Positions 9,440-18,839 of a DNA stretch of 64,000 nucleotides are shown one piece after another. The DNA comes from Odontocerum albicorne. Its lineage: Eukaryota > Arthropoda > Insecta > Trichoptera > Odontoceridae. The stretch is taken from assembly GCA_949825065.1 (NCBI GenBank), contig OX463838.1, forward strand, positions 2,954,251 through 3,018,250, written 5' to 3'. The translations under genes and the position numbers were made by a program. How positions within the stretch are numbered: position 1 is the first letter of the stretch; each line of letters opens with the position of its first letter. Under the pieces are notes generated by a model. The model was not told where the DNA came from. It was given only the letters and a program-made list of their open reading frames with translations, and searched no databases.

Positions 9440-9495
9440 ACGCCCTGAAGATGCAAAACTGCAACGTTTTCGAAACGTCGGCAACAGGCGGAAAA
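9440..9495 (+). repeat. PLE-2 fragment with hammerhead-like core
   Basis: CTGAAGATGCAAAACTGCAA followed by CGTTTTCGAAACGTCGG. It contains the hammerhead core pair CUGANGA (9445-9451) and GAAA (9472-9475), with AAAAC and GTTTT able to pair between them. Confidence 0.5.
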
Positions 9496-9644
9496 GACTT
9501 CGAAAAACTTTATCTAGCTAATACGAAGAACCACGAAAGTCTCAACGTGTATTTAAGTTTTAATTAAATTAATTAATAATTGAAAATAATTATTGTTTTT
9601 TTTATTTAAGTTAATTATTGAGTTTTATCTAAGACTTGTTTAAC

Positions 9645-9860
9645 ACTATTCTGGTTGCTTGGAAGAGAGCGCCACATGGAAATAAACTCGTTAGGTTGTA
9701 TACAACTCATCAGGTTGTATATAACTCGTCAGGTTATATACAACTCGTCAGGTTGTATACAACTCGGCAGGTTGTATACAACTTGTCAGGTTGTATATAA
9801 CTCGTCAGGTTGTATACAACTCGTCAGGTTGTATACAACTTGTCAAGTTGTATACAACGA
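9645..9860 (+). repeat. SINE-b tail expanded into a 20-bp minisatellite
   Basis: The SINE-b tail (GGTTGCTTGGAAGAGAGCGC, CATGGAAATAAACTCG) runs into about eight units of AGGTTGTATACAACTCGTC. The seed is the SINE's own 3' end. Each unit contains the perfect palindrome GTTGTATACAAC. Confidence 0.85.
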
Positions 9861-10034
9861 TAATAATCTCTCTATTGTATCTGTCAAATGTGTATCAGAG
9901 ATGTTCCTCCGGAGAGGAGTGGAACTTTGACGTAGATTTAATATTCATCGAATAAATTGATTGTTCCGAATATCTCCAATGCGACGGGGTATTATAACAA
10001 AGTTTTTGCCGTTGCAAGTTTTGTGGCATGGTCC

Positions 10035-10232
10035 GCATTTAATTCGTAGCTACGACCAATCGAATAGGTGTTTTCCCGTATCTACATAAGTTTAAAAAAA
10101 ACATATTTGGTAAGAAAACCGCAAAAAACAAAGGAAGACAAACTACAAATAAACCTTTGTAGATCTTTCGATATGTGATAGTAATATATTTGGCTTTAGG
10201 TGTAGTGAAATGTATTTTTGTAGTGTTCATAT
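10035..10232 (-). repeat. REP-5 copy 1
   Basis: About 190 bp shared with 12541-12735, 32685-32845 (inverted), 49440-49640 and 60918-61085 (inverted). On the minus strand it holds TTTCACTACACCTAAAGCCA, ATCACATATCGAAAGATCTA and a 3' part with TGTAGATACGGGAAAACACC. A 63-codon ORF (TPKAKYITITYRKIYKG...) spans it and is paralleled at 12511-12732. Confidence 0.65.
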
Positions 10233-10382
10233 AAAGGGTCTTTCAAATTGAGCGGGTTTTTTAATTCTCGGATAAAACACAGATGGCGTCGCGAACTTGC
10301 CTGGGTCTTATGACATTTGAGAAGTGTAATGTATGCCATTTATAAAAATGGAGTCGTATACAATATAACAACGTGTTCAACA
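10233..10382 (+). mobile_element. DUF4817-type transposon, 5' end fragment
   Basis: It starts with the terminal inverted repeat AAAGGGTCTTTCAAATTGAG and runs through ATGGCGTCGCGAACTTGCCT to ATGGAGTCGTATACAAT, the first codons of the transposase (MESYT...). It matches the inverse of 62385-62536. The rest of the element is missing. Confidence 0.7.
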
Positions 10383-11060
10383 AAGAAAATATTACGCCAG
10401 TTAAATAGTATTTTATGATTAAATAACGTTATATTTTTTTTATCTATTCAAACTAGTAGAAAATGGCTAGATACTTTCTCAATTATCTCGGAACAGGTAT
10501 ATATATTGTGGGTTGGGTCCCTTTTGCATAATTACGTTCAAGTTGAACTGTTATAAAACAATACCAAAACATTTTGTTTCTTGTCGCTTTCGTCTTTTGC
10601 GACACGGAGAAATCGAGACAATTGACTGAGAAACAATCGACGCGATAATGAGTGTATGAAGCGAGTGGAAGGAACAAATGGGGGCTTATTTCCGGCATAA
10701 TGCGGCGGTTTCTACAAAGGGGGGGGCAAGCAGAGAAGACGCGATGTCTGGAAAATAATAAAATTGGCCGCAAAAGGCCCGCACGCAGCACAAGACGGAG
10801 TGGTTTTGAAAAAGGATCGGGCCGAGTGATTAACATATTTTTGCACATACTTAACACTCGCTTTCATTAAATCAAATTTGAAACGCGTTTGTGGTTAAAA
10901 TTATATTATTTTACAAAATACATCAACGGAACGGGATATTGAATTGAGAGTAGCGACAGTTAACAATGCAAACGGAGCATTGAACACTATAGTAATTATA
11001 ATAAAAGGATAATGTAAATTGCGTCGTTTAGAGAGCAAACTTTGTAATGTAAAATGTAAA
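10383..11060. other. Unassigned; GC-richer patch 10565-10830
   Basis: The patch holds ORFs on both strands (minus 10483-10857, 124 codons; plus 10652-10870) without a recognised domain, and a run of eight G at about 10720. It might be part of a host transcript or an old element. Confidence 0.3.
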
Positions 11061-11066
11061 GTGGTC

Positions 11067-11245
11067 TAAGAGTAAAACAATACGGAAGTGAATCCTTCAG
11101 GAATCGAGCCTAGGACGCCCCCTTGCATAGTGTGAATGCTAATCGTTAGACCACGGCCGCGGACAACGGTTAGCATTCACGCTAAGCAAGCGGCGCGTCT
11201 TGTCTAATTCCTAACAGATTCACTTCCGGGCTGGTTTTACTCTTA
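11067..11245. mobile_element. tRNA-like foldback (hairpin) element
   Basis: Two arms of about 80 bp face each other: the left begins AAGAGTAAAACAATACGGAA and the right ends CGGGCTGGTTTTACTCTTA. Each arm carries a tRNA-like segment (minus strand of left: CGTGGTCTAACGATTAGCAT and B box GGCTCGATTCC). The spacer of about 15-20 bp contains CCACGGCCGCGG. It can fold back on itself nearly completely. Confidence 0.65.
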
Positions 11246-11303
11246 AACGGGGTTTCATCTGAATTTATATTTTTCAGAAAAATAACATATTATATTACGA
11301 TTT

Positions 11304-11496
11304 CGTTGTATATTGTACAACCTGTCGGGCATATTGCCATGTGACTTTATCTTTTTCAACCAATTAGACATATTTTGACAAGACCTGAAGAGGAATCCGT
11401 ACTGGAATCATTTTTACAAAATCGGGGTATTAACGGCAATCGATCCCGTATCATCTGGGTTGGAGGACGTCGTAACAACTAGGCCACGGAGGTCGA
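11304..11496 (-). mobile_element. SINE-b, near-complete copy
   Basis: Minus strand: CGACCTCCGTGGCCTAGTTG head, B box GGATCGATTGCCG (changed), spacer GATTTTGTAAAAATGATTCC, and tail with CAATATGCCCGACAGGTTGT and ACAATATACAACG at the plus-strand left end. Confidence 0.75.
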
Positions 11497-11582
11497 CAAA
11501 GATTATCTTGATTCAATACTGATTGTTGACGTGTATTTTCGCTCCTAAATTCGAGACGTGACGGTTTACAACAGCGAGTAAA

Positions 11583-11850
11583 TGTTAATTTTTATTTCTT
11601 GTATCTTAGAAAGGGCATTTTTTAATTTTTATTTCTTGTATCTTAGAAAGGGCATTTTGTTAATTTTTATTTCTTGTATCTTAGAAAGGGCATTTTGTTA
11701 ATTTTTATTTCTTGTATCTTAGAAAGGGCATTTTGTTAATTTTTATTTCTTGTATCTTAGAAAGGGCATTTTGTTAATTTTTATTTCTTGTATCTTAGAA
11801 GGGCATTTTGTTAATTTTTATTTATTGTATCTTAGAAAGGGCATTTTGTT
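11583..11850 (+). repeat. 38-bp minisatellite, seven units
   Basis: The unit GTTAATTTTTATTTCTTGTA then TCTTAGAAAGGGCATTTT repeats about seven times with almost no divergence, so the array is young. One unit lacks an A in the AAAGGG run and one has TATTTATTG. Confidence 0.9.
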
Positions 11851-12125
11851 AATTTTTTTCTTTTCTTAATAATAACATTGTTGATTCATCGTTTGTTACA
11901 GTGAATTCTTAAAAATTGAATTGCAATTACAATAACTATTGTATGTTCGAAATACACCAAAAGTAAATTTTGTACCATGAATATTATCTTTTCAAAATTA
12001 ATTTTAAGTAAACCAGCCAACGTTTTCGTTATAACATATTTTTTTCTTCTCAACGAATACGTTAACTGATATTATTGATAGATATAAAATAAACTGCAGA
12101 AAATACATTTAAGTTAGAATACAAT
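11851..12125. other. Unassigned AT-rich sequence
   Basis: Nothing recognised. Confidence 0.3.
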
Positions 12126-12276
12126 AAAAGGTCCGGGCTCATCCCACAACATTCCCTCGGTCGAGATACACCCCACTAATGTAGGGCGAGCCCGACCGCA
12201 AGGACATCGGGGGGCTTTCAGCCCACACCCTTGTACCTATACATCTAGACTAAAAAAAAAAAACAAAAAAAATATA
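12126..12276 (+). mobile_element. Possible retroposon 3' end with A-tail
   Basis: A GC-rich stretch (CCGGGCTCATCCCACAACAT, GCGAGCCCGACCGCAAGGAC, GGGGGGCTTTCAGCCC) ends in an A-rich run of about 25 bp at 12252-12276, a layout typical of a retroposed 3' end. No family recognised. Confidence 0.35.
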
Positions 12277-12540
12277 TTGCAGAAAACAAAATAATAAGTC
12301 AACAAGAACGAAACAAAGAAAAACCTCAAGGAGTCCAAATGTTATAAAAGTAAAATGACAAATAGGAAATGATGTTCACACATAAAAACCACAACGCAAC
12401 ACATGGAAATAATTAAGCAGTATGTTAATATAAAAATTAATGAGAAGATAGCGCACAAACACGCACGCATAACTCCCGACTCACCACCTGCGAGCGAAAA
12501 GAGAGAAAAATTAAATATATTTAAGTTGATTGTAAGGGTA

Positions 12541-12735
12541 GGAAAGTGTGGCTGCGGTCATTAGATTCGGTACTTCCCCGTATCTGCACATGTTAACAAA
12601 AATATATTTTCTTAGAAAACTTACAAAGGAACGATGAAATGCAAAGAAACCTTTGTAGATTTTCTTATATGTGATAGTAAAACATTCGGATTTAGGTATA
12701 GTGTAGTGTAAATGTATGTATGGAGAGTTCATAGT
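12541..12735 (-). repeat. REP-5 copy 2
   Basis: Full-length copy. Minus strand has ATACCTAAATCCGAATGTTT, TACTATCACATATAAGAAAA, and CAGATACGGGGAAGTACCGA with ATCTAATGACCGCAGCC. A 73-codon minus ORF spans it. Confidence 0.65.
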
Positions 12736-13212
12736 GTAATATTAAATAAAGCTGAACTAGTAAAGCTCGTACACAACAGAATATTGATGTCTTGATGTTT
12801 GTTAGTGAAATATAGATTTGTCAGAAGAAATTTGATAAGATGAAGGTAAATACTGAGCACTTAGTGCTGAGAATTAATCGCTAGGTGGCCTCCAAAGCTG
12901 TCATAGCTGACAGCACAGGGGGGTAAGCCAATATTTAGTATGACAAAACTGACTGGATATTGTCTTTATATATGTACCATGTGTACAAGTGTGTGAGAAC
13001 CGCATAAGTGGAAATAATAGGAACATTCTCACTCAGCAAGAAGTAGAAAAAGGGTAGATATTGATACATAATTGTATACATGTATTTGTTTGTAAAATAA
13101 AAACTGGTTTGTAAAAAATTGATATAATGCTATTAATTTACAATTTACATGAATGTGATTTGCAAGTCCAAGTACTCAAACTCCTGTCGCAATAACAACT
13201 ACGCTCCGATCG
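12736..13212. other. Unassigned sequence
   Basis: No gene or known repeat. GCACTTAGTGCTGAGAA near 12857 is a short palindromic motif. Confidence 0.3.
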
Positions 13213-13425
13213 ACTGCATTTCTAATTTGTTTAGTCAAACATTGTTTATTCCACTTTATATAATGGTATAACCCTACCTGTTTCAAAGTTTTCACCTCAT
13301 CATCAGGGCTGAGTCTTATTTGTACTCTCCTAATGATGACGTAAAAATCTTGAAACCGGTAGGGTTATAACGTCATATAAAGTTGAATAAACAGTGTTTG
13401 ACTAAACAAATTAGAATGAATACAT
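13213..13425. mobile_element. PLE-1 head-to-head pair (hairpin)
   Basis: The left arm (13217-13305) reads as the inverse of the right arm (13320-13420). Each arm has CCGGTAGGGTTATA (or its variant), a CTGATGA-type motif, and AACAGTGTTTGACTAAAC at the outer end. The loop is about 20 bp. The right arm contains TGATGACGTAAAAATCTTGA followed by AACCGG. Confidence 0.7.
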
Positions 13426-14007
13426 TATAATTTTCCTTCACGATTTTTTAATTGAAAATTATACATATTTAAGACAACGTTTATATCCGGGATTTTTTTA
13501 TATAACTTATGTACACAATGCGAAATAAGATTAGCGATAAATTTCACTCCAATCATAGCAACATACATTTGACGATAAAATTAAAACGATTCGGTCGCCA
13601 TTAAGGATATCTGTGTGCAGCACGACCTCAACAGATTTATGGATGATTATCTCCGAATAATTGCCACCAAGAAGTATAATTGTAAATCTTACCACCTACG
13701 GAGTCGCGCTATGGATGTTTGCCAATTGCCAGTCTGTTTTTTTTTGTGAGAACTGTACCCATATATTGAAGACTGTAAAAATTCCTGATTTCTTAAATAT
13801 GTTTTTGATGAACGTATGGAGGAGGTTGTGGGAGGGGCTGTTATTTTATTTGAATTCCTGCAGTATGCTAAGGCTTTACTCATGCTTTACAAAGTCTTCT
13901 TACAACTTATCAAGTTAATAATAAATTTTTGACGTAGGATTTAAATATTAATAAAAAATCGGCTAAAATATATCCAACTTATTTTATCATTTTCTTACGT
14001 CCCCTGT
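13426..14007. other. Unassigned sequence
   Basis: An 85-codon plus ORF at 13661-13918 has no recognised domain. CTTACAACTTATCAAGTTAA near 13900 resembles 27117-27135. Confidence 0.3.
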
Positions 14008-14928
14008 AAGGTACAGGGGGGGGGGGGCGGCACAACAAATACATTATTGAGGGCACAACAAATGCCAGGCTACAAACTCAGATCCATAAAATTTGAGAAT
14101 CTCCATTTGAAATAATATGTTTTTGTATTTCTTATATTTTCATATAATATGTAAACATGTTGTATATACTTGTCATGAAAACATATACATGTAAAAATAA
14201 ATGATCAACACGTAATAATACTAATTAATTTATTTTATTCGAAGTTGAGTTGGCTAAATGATGATCGACGTTTCGAAAGAATGGCAGTTTTAATCTTTAG
14301 GGTGGTGTCAAAAATATATTTCCAATTATATTATTTATAGTTAAGGCATTAACATTGTGGAGGTTTAAAAACATTGTAATTTGTTTTATCAAACACTGTT
14401 TATTCCACTTAAAGTAACGATATAACCTTCCCGGTTTCAAGGTTTTTTCTTCGTCATCAGGGGAGCAGAACGTTGCAAAAAGTGGAAGAAGCAGTGGTTG
14501 ATAAAACAAATTACAATATTTCCAATTATTTTCACATCACATTATTGGTTCGAATCCTGAGATATATCGCCTTTAAAGAGAGTCTGTTCTCAAAGCAGCG
14601 CTATATAAATTATCATTTTATTAATATTATCACATTGAGGATAAATGCTACTCGTACAAACGCCTTCGAAACGTCGGCTATCATTTAAGCCAACTCAACT
14701 TTCAATAAAATAAATAAATTAGTATTATTACGTGTTGATCATTTATTTTTACATGTTTATGTTTTCATGACAAGTACGAGTATATACAACATGTTTACAT
14801 ATTATATGAAAATACAAAAACATATTATTTCACATGGATATTCTCAAACTTTATGGAAGTGAGTTTGTAGCCTGGCATTTGTTGTGCCCTCAATAATGTA
14901 TTTGTTGTGCCCCCCTCCCTGTACCTTA
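14008..14928. mobile_element. Long inverted repeat: PLE-2 head-to-head pair with PLE-1 in the loop
   Basis: Left arm 14008-14278 and right arm 14664-14928 are inverse copies with few differences. Shared, in the direction of the right arm: CGAAACGTCG, AGCCAACTCAACTT, TATTACGTGTTGATCATTTA, TTTGTTGTGCCCTCAATAAT and CCCTGTACCTT. One arm has a run of 13 G near 14019. The loop contains a PLE-1 copy (14338-14520) and a piece with GCAGCGCTATATAAATTATC (about 14597). Confidence 0.8.
14338..14520. mobile_element. PLE-1 copy, contracted hairpin
   Basis: The minus-oriented arm (TTATTCCACTTAAAGTAACG, ACCTTCCCGGTTTCAAGGTT, TCATCAGGGGAGCA) is complete. The opposite arm is reduced to AAAAAGTGGAAGAAGCAGTG and TTGATAAAACAAATTACAAT. 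The outer flank has GGCATTAACATTGTGGAGGT. Confidence 0.7.
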
Positions 14929-15312
14929 ATAAATACAAAACTCAACAACTACAACAAACATTTTAAATAAATGGAAAACATTCGTAAAAATCTTCAAACA
15001 TACGAGTATGTACTTGAAAATATTAAAATCATTGAAAATATACGTGAAAAATCTTCATACGTTTTTCGGTCCCATGGTATAGTGATTAATTTACTTATTT
15101 ATCATTCAAGAATCCTAGGTTCTTTATCAATCAAACACTTATATAACCTTTAATTTGGCCATGAGAGTTATGCATACCAGCACATCACCATTTCTTTTCT
15201 TCTTCTTCATCGTGTGCTGAATTTAGATCGTCGTGGTCTTCTGTTATATCTAGAATTTGGCAAACAACATTTCTCTATACCTTCCGGCCCAGAGTCATGC
15301 TAAATGCAGCGC
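14929..15312. other. Unassigned sequence
   Basis: No gene or repeat family recognised. An ORF of 60 codons at 14971-15153 is low-complexity. Confidence 0.3.
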
Positions 15313-15926
15313 TTAACCCTTCCTCCCCTGTGACGTGTAACTAGTATACATTGCTTCTAAAAACGTTAATATCTCTATAAATATAATAAATACTGGATTC
15401 AGATTTTAGGTATTCCTCCGTAATACATTTACGCATTGAATGAACAAAATAATATTAATAATAATTTGCACTTATCGGTCACATCAGAGATATTTTGTGA
15501 TGTTATCGGGAATAAATTCATCAAAACAATAAAACGTGTGCCAGTGTGTGACGTAGGTATATTCATTCTAAAAAAACCGCTATGGGTGAGGAAACAACGC
15601 TCATTCTACTTCGGTATATGGGAACGCAAGAAATAGAATCTCAGTTCGTTCGCTTCTCTCGCTTCAGTAGCTCGCGAGCTTTCGTTTGAGATGGTCGCTT
15701 TGCCCGTTTTCTGAACGTCGGCCGATTGTTTTTTGCATGTTTTCAGCAATTGAATTTCAATTATTATCACTTGTGACTTCAAATTTAATTAATTTAAGCG
15801 ATTGGCTATGAATATTCTTATTTTTCCGATTTTAAATCGCTCATTTTTACATGTGTATTTATGTATATTGAATACACATCACCGGAACGGGCGGATTTTT
15901 TTTAGCACAGGAAGGGAAAGGTTTAA
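15313..15926. mobile_element. Inverted-repeat DNA element, copy 2 (uninterrupted)
   Basis: Inverse relative to 5226-6305. It begins TTAA (15313-15316) CCCTTCCTCC and ends CACAGGAAGGG (15916). Internal landmarks shared with copy 1 are GTGTAACTAGTATACATTGC, CGGGAATAAATTCATC, GTGTGTGACGTAGGTATATT and TGTATTGAATACACATCACC. A GC-richer inner block (15640-15730) is poorly conserved in copy 1. No transposase. Confidence 0.6.
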
Positions 15927-16064
15927 GAGGAATCTGTTAACTATTTTGTTTGATCTGTCTATCTTAAAGGATACCTTTCTCTTGTTCTCCTTCAACTATT
16001 TAGATCTCTGCATTTGTGGACCACTCGGTACAACTGTGTAATCAACTCCAAAGAATTATCAGAT

Positions 16065-16365
16065 ACTAGTTGCAACCCGTGAAATATTCATGGAAGTAAA
16101 ACAAATTCTACATTTATGAAAATATATATTCATAAATGTTAAATTTGTTCATATATATCATTTATACATCGTTCCCTTTTACACCGGTTCAAAAATTGTT
16201 ATTTAAAATTCGTTCAGTATCACGGACCCACCGAGATTCAAATTTCGAATTACTTTCGGAGATAATCCAAGTATTCCTCTCTCGCTCTCTTGTATTCAAA
16301 ATTCAATTCTCGTATTCTTTCTTCGACGACAACCGTCGTATGGGTTTTGGCCTATTTATACTATG
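16065..16365 (-). repeat. Unclassified dispersed repeat, copy 3
   Basis: Inverse of 2427-2790: CTAGTTGCAACCCGTGAAAT, hairpin region around CATTTATGAAAATATATATT, ACACCGGTTCAAAAATTG, CTCTCTCGCTCTCTTGTATT, and the TATTTATA box near 16356. The small ORF persists on the minus strand (EERIRELNFEYKRAREEY) but its ATG is ACG. Confidence 0.6.
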
Positions 16366-16708
16366 ATGCCTCCAAGAATTAAATTTTAAAAATATTAAAA
16401 AGAAAACACACACACAATATGTTCTTCTGTCTTAATTTTTCTTCGATTTATATTTCAAATTATACTTGCTGTACAATTAATTGCCATTTAGAAATTTCTT
16501 TCAACCATTTATGAAGATTTAAAGAGGCCTTTAGCGAAAATCAGACATAAAAATCTAATTTTAAATAAAAATGTAGCAACTTAAATCGACCCCTAATGAG
16601 GAAGACGTGCATCATATTATCCAGGTCAAGTAGGTGATACATATACAACCTTTAAAATATCTGGCTTCAATTAATCAGAGTAGAAAAAAACCCTTTCATT
16701 CAAAAATA
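16366..16708. other. Unassigned AT-rich sequence
   Basis: Nothing recognised; a short CA run at 16405-16416. Confidence 0.3.
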
Positions 16709-17410
16709 TATTAGGTGTTAACATAAGTTATGTACGTTTTTTTTTTCAATTTAAAAATGAGCACTAAAAGTTAAACAAAATGGTAGAGGCTATACGTCAT
16801 TCGAAAGAAAATTTTCAAACATTTTTCATCACCATTTTCAAACCATTTTTCATCACCAGTCAATGCATCATCACAAAACATGTGGAACCCAAGCGCCGAA
16901 ATTCTGGACTTTTCCCATTGATTTAAGATTGCGGTGTACAGTCATTTGACTACAATTCATCTGCTCAGCCAATTCGATGGTGGTTTGAAGGGGATCTTTA
17001 TAAATAATATGGTTTTAGCGGTCCTCATCGAAGTCCACTGGTCGTCCGGAATGCTCCATGTCTTTCAGGTCAAAATTACCGTATTTGAAACGCAAAAACC
17101 ATCGATGAGCTGTCCTTTAATTTATAGCATCTTCACCGAACACTTTGCAAATATCACGAGTAGCTTTATTCCCTCGATTGAACGCGAAGAGAAGTAGGTG
17201 TCGAAAATGCTCACTTTCGTCTACTTGACATTCCCTTTTGAAGGCTTTTAATCAAATAAAATAATATATGTAACGTAAAAGCAAACACAATATCTTGTAG
17301 AGCAGAAAATTTTCTTTTGAATGACGTATAACTTCTACCATTTTGTTTTACTTTTGGTGCTCATTTTTAAATTGAATAAAAACGGAATCTACTTATGTTA
17401 ACACCCAATA
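16709..17410 (-). mobile_element. mariner transposon, internally deleted, long inverted repeats
   Basis: The element (16711-17408) is bounded by TA target duplications. Its ends read TTAGGTGTTAACATAAGT and, inverted, TTGGGTGTTAACATAAGT. The inverse similarity extends about 100 bp inward. The minus strand encodes the N-terminal half of a mariner transposase: MECQVDESEHFRHLLLFAFN, a helix-turn-helix stretch GEDAIN*RTAHRWFLRF, then PVDFDED, QTTIELAEQMNCSQMTVHRN and the linker motif WVPH. Stops interrupt it, and the catalytic domain with its aspartates is deleted. Confidence 0.85.
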
Positions 17411-17771
17411 CAACGATTAGTATAGTAAAACATAACAGGAGACTAGAAATAAAGATAGGTGAAGCCTTCTGCCCGAGTTAATAGGACATTTTATTATGTG
17501 TCGTAAACGGTCATTGACAAATGGACGTTATGACGGAGGTGTCAACCGGAAATGGTCGAGTAAGCTAATATGGCGTCACTGTAGAGGACGTGTAATTCCA
17601 TTGTAAATAGAAAACTTCCTGTTAGCCCATTCATAGTTTAACGCAGGACCAACACTTTACAATTGAGGATAACTGCTCTCCACTCAGGCTTTAATTATAT
17701 AGATGCGCTATAAATTAAACTATTTTTATCATTAATAAATACCATTACACTATTTCCATGTTGGAGCAAGC
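17411..17771. other. Unassigned sequence
   Basis: No gene or known repeat recognised. Confidence 0.3.
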
Positions 17772-18110
17772 AGGGATAACAAAAAGCTAGACTTTCCTAT
17801 CTCGACATACACTCATCGCCTTTTGAACATCCATACACCTTCTCATATGACTCCTAAGATTTCTCTGACTTTCTACGTTTCTTTCTTTTAATATAACATT
17901 CCCTTGATTTAACAAAGTTTTCCTTTATTTTCCTCTACCGTGCATTCCAGTCAAATTTGCACTTAATGTTTGTTCTGTTGGTTTTTCTTCATTCATTCGT
18001 TCTATATACCCAAACCATATCAGATTGTTCGTTTTAATCTTACCCAACACATCAACCTTAATTTCAAATTCATCCCTAATCACTTCATTTATGAAAAGAG
18101 TTAAATATAT
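17772..18110 (-). mobile_element. LINE-A 3' fragment
   Basis: Minus-strand copy with the inverse of GATAGGAAAGTCTAG near the left end, then CATTCATTCGTTCTATATACC and CAAACCATATCAGA (the GHVERMN region, here broken). No catalytic part. Confidence 0.7.
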
Positions 18111-18184
18111 ACTTATATCCTTATTTTATTAGCATAAGTTTTAATGTTCAATGTGGTCCAGTTAAATATATTAAGATTAAATAT

Positions 18185-18403
18185 TATAGTTCGGAAATTC
18201 TAGGATGAGTCTTGTGACAGCTTACAAATTTGCCCCAATACAACCTTGTAACGATGTTCAGTAATTTTAATTATTTTATAAACTTTAATATAAGCCTCAA
18301 TTCTAATAAATAGAAAGTTATTTAGGTAAATACATTACATAAGGTTGTATTGGGGAAAATTTGTGAGCTGTCACAGGACTCATCCTAGAATTTCCAAACT
18401 ATA
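18185..18403. mobile_element. MITE with about 60-bp terminal inverted repeats
   Basis: The left end TATAGTTCGGAAATTCTAGG and inverted right end TATAGTTTGGAAATTCTAGG continue as inverse copies through GTGACAGCTYACAAAT and CCAATACAACCTT. Total length is about 217 bp, without coding capacity. A second, end-truncated copy lies at 50905-51050. Confidence 0.75.
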
Positions 18404-18479
18404 AGTGATTTGTCATTACCTTCTCTTAGTTTACATTCATTTGTTTTGAAATATTTTTAATCCGTCAGTAAAAGTGTCT

Positions 18480-18705
18480 ACGATTTTGAATCTCTCTTGT
18501 TAATGCATTATGCTTGACGTCTGATCAATACAATATTGACCTTTTCGATAATATATTCTATCTTAAAATATTTGACCCTCTGGATTTTCGGTTATAATGA
18601 TTTGCGCCTTTAGATTAACACGAAACGGCTGGAAATGTCTACTTTCAATAAATCTTGATAATACAAAATAATAATTTATTTTGTTTTCTTACAATTTAAC
18701 ATAAG
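18480..18705 (-). repeat. Composite repeat, part 1 (inverse of 57755-57998)
   Basis: Matches 57755-57998 in inverse orientation: CTCTCTTGTTAATGCATTAT, GCTTGACGTCTGATCAATAC, CGGTTATAATGATTTGCGCC, TTAACACGAAACGGCTGG. Part 2 of the unit (19040-19325) is separated from it here by 18706-19039, which includes a SINE-c. Confidence 0.7.
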
Positions 18706-18839
18706 AAGCGACTGAAAAAACTCTTAATTTCTAGTCAGTAAAATAACGTGTTTCATTCCTGATTTTTCTTTATCTTTCCTTTCCACCATTCCTTCCTTTT
18801 CTTTTGATTGATGATATCTCACTTCAAATGAAAAATAAT

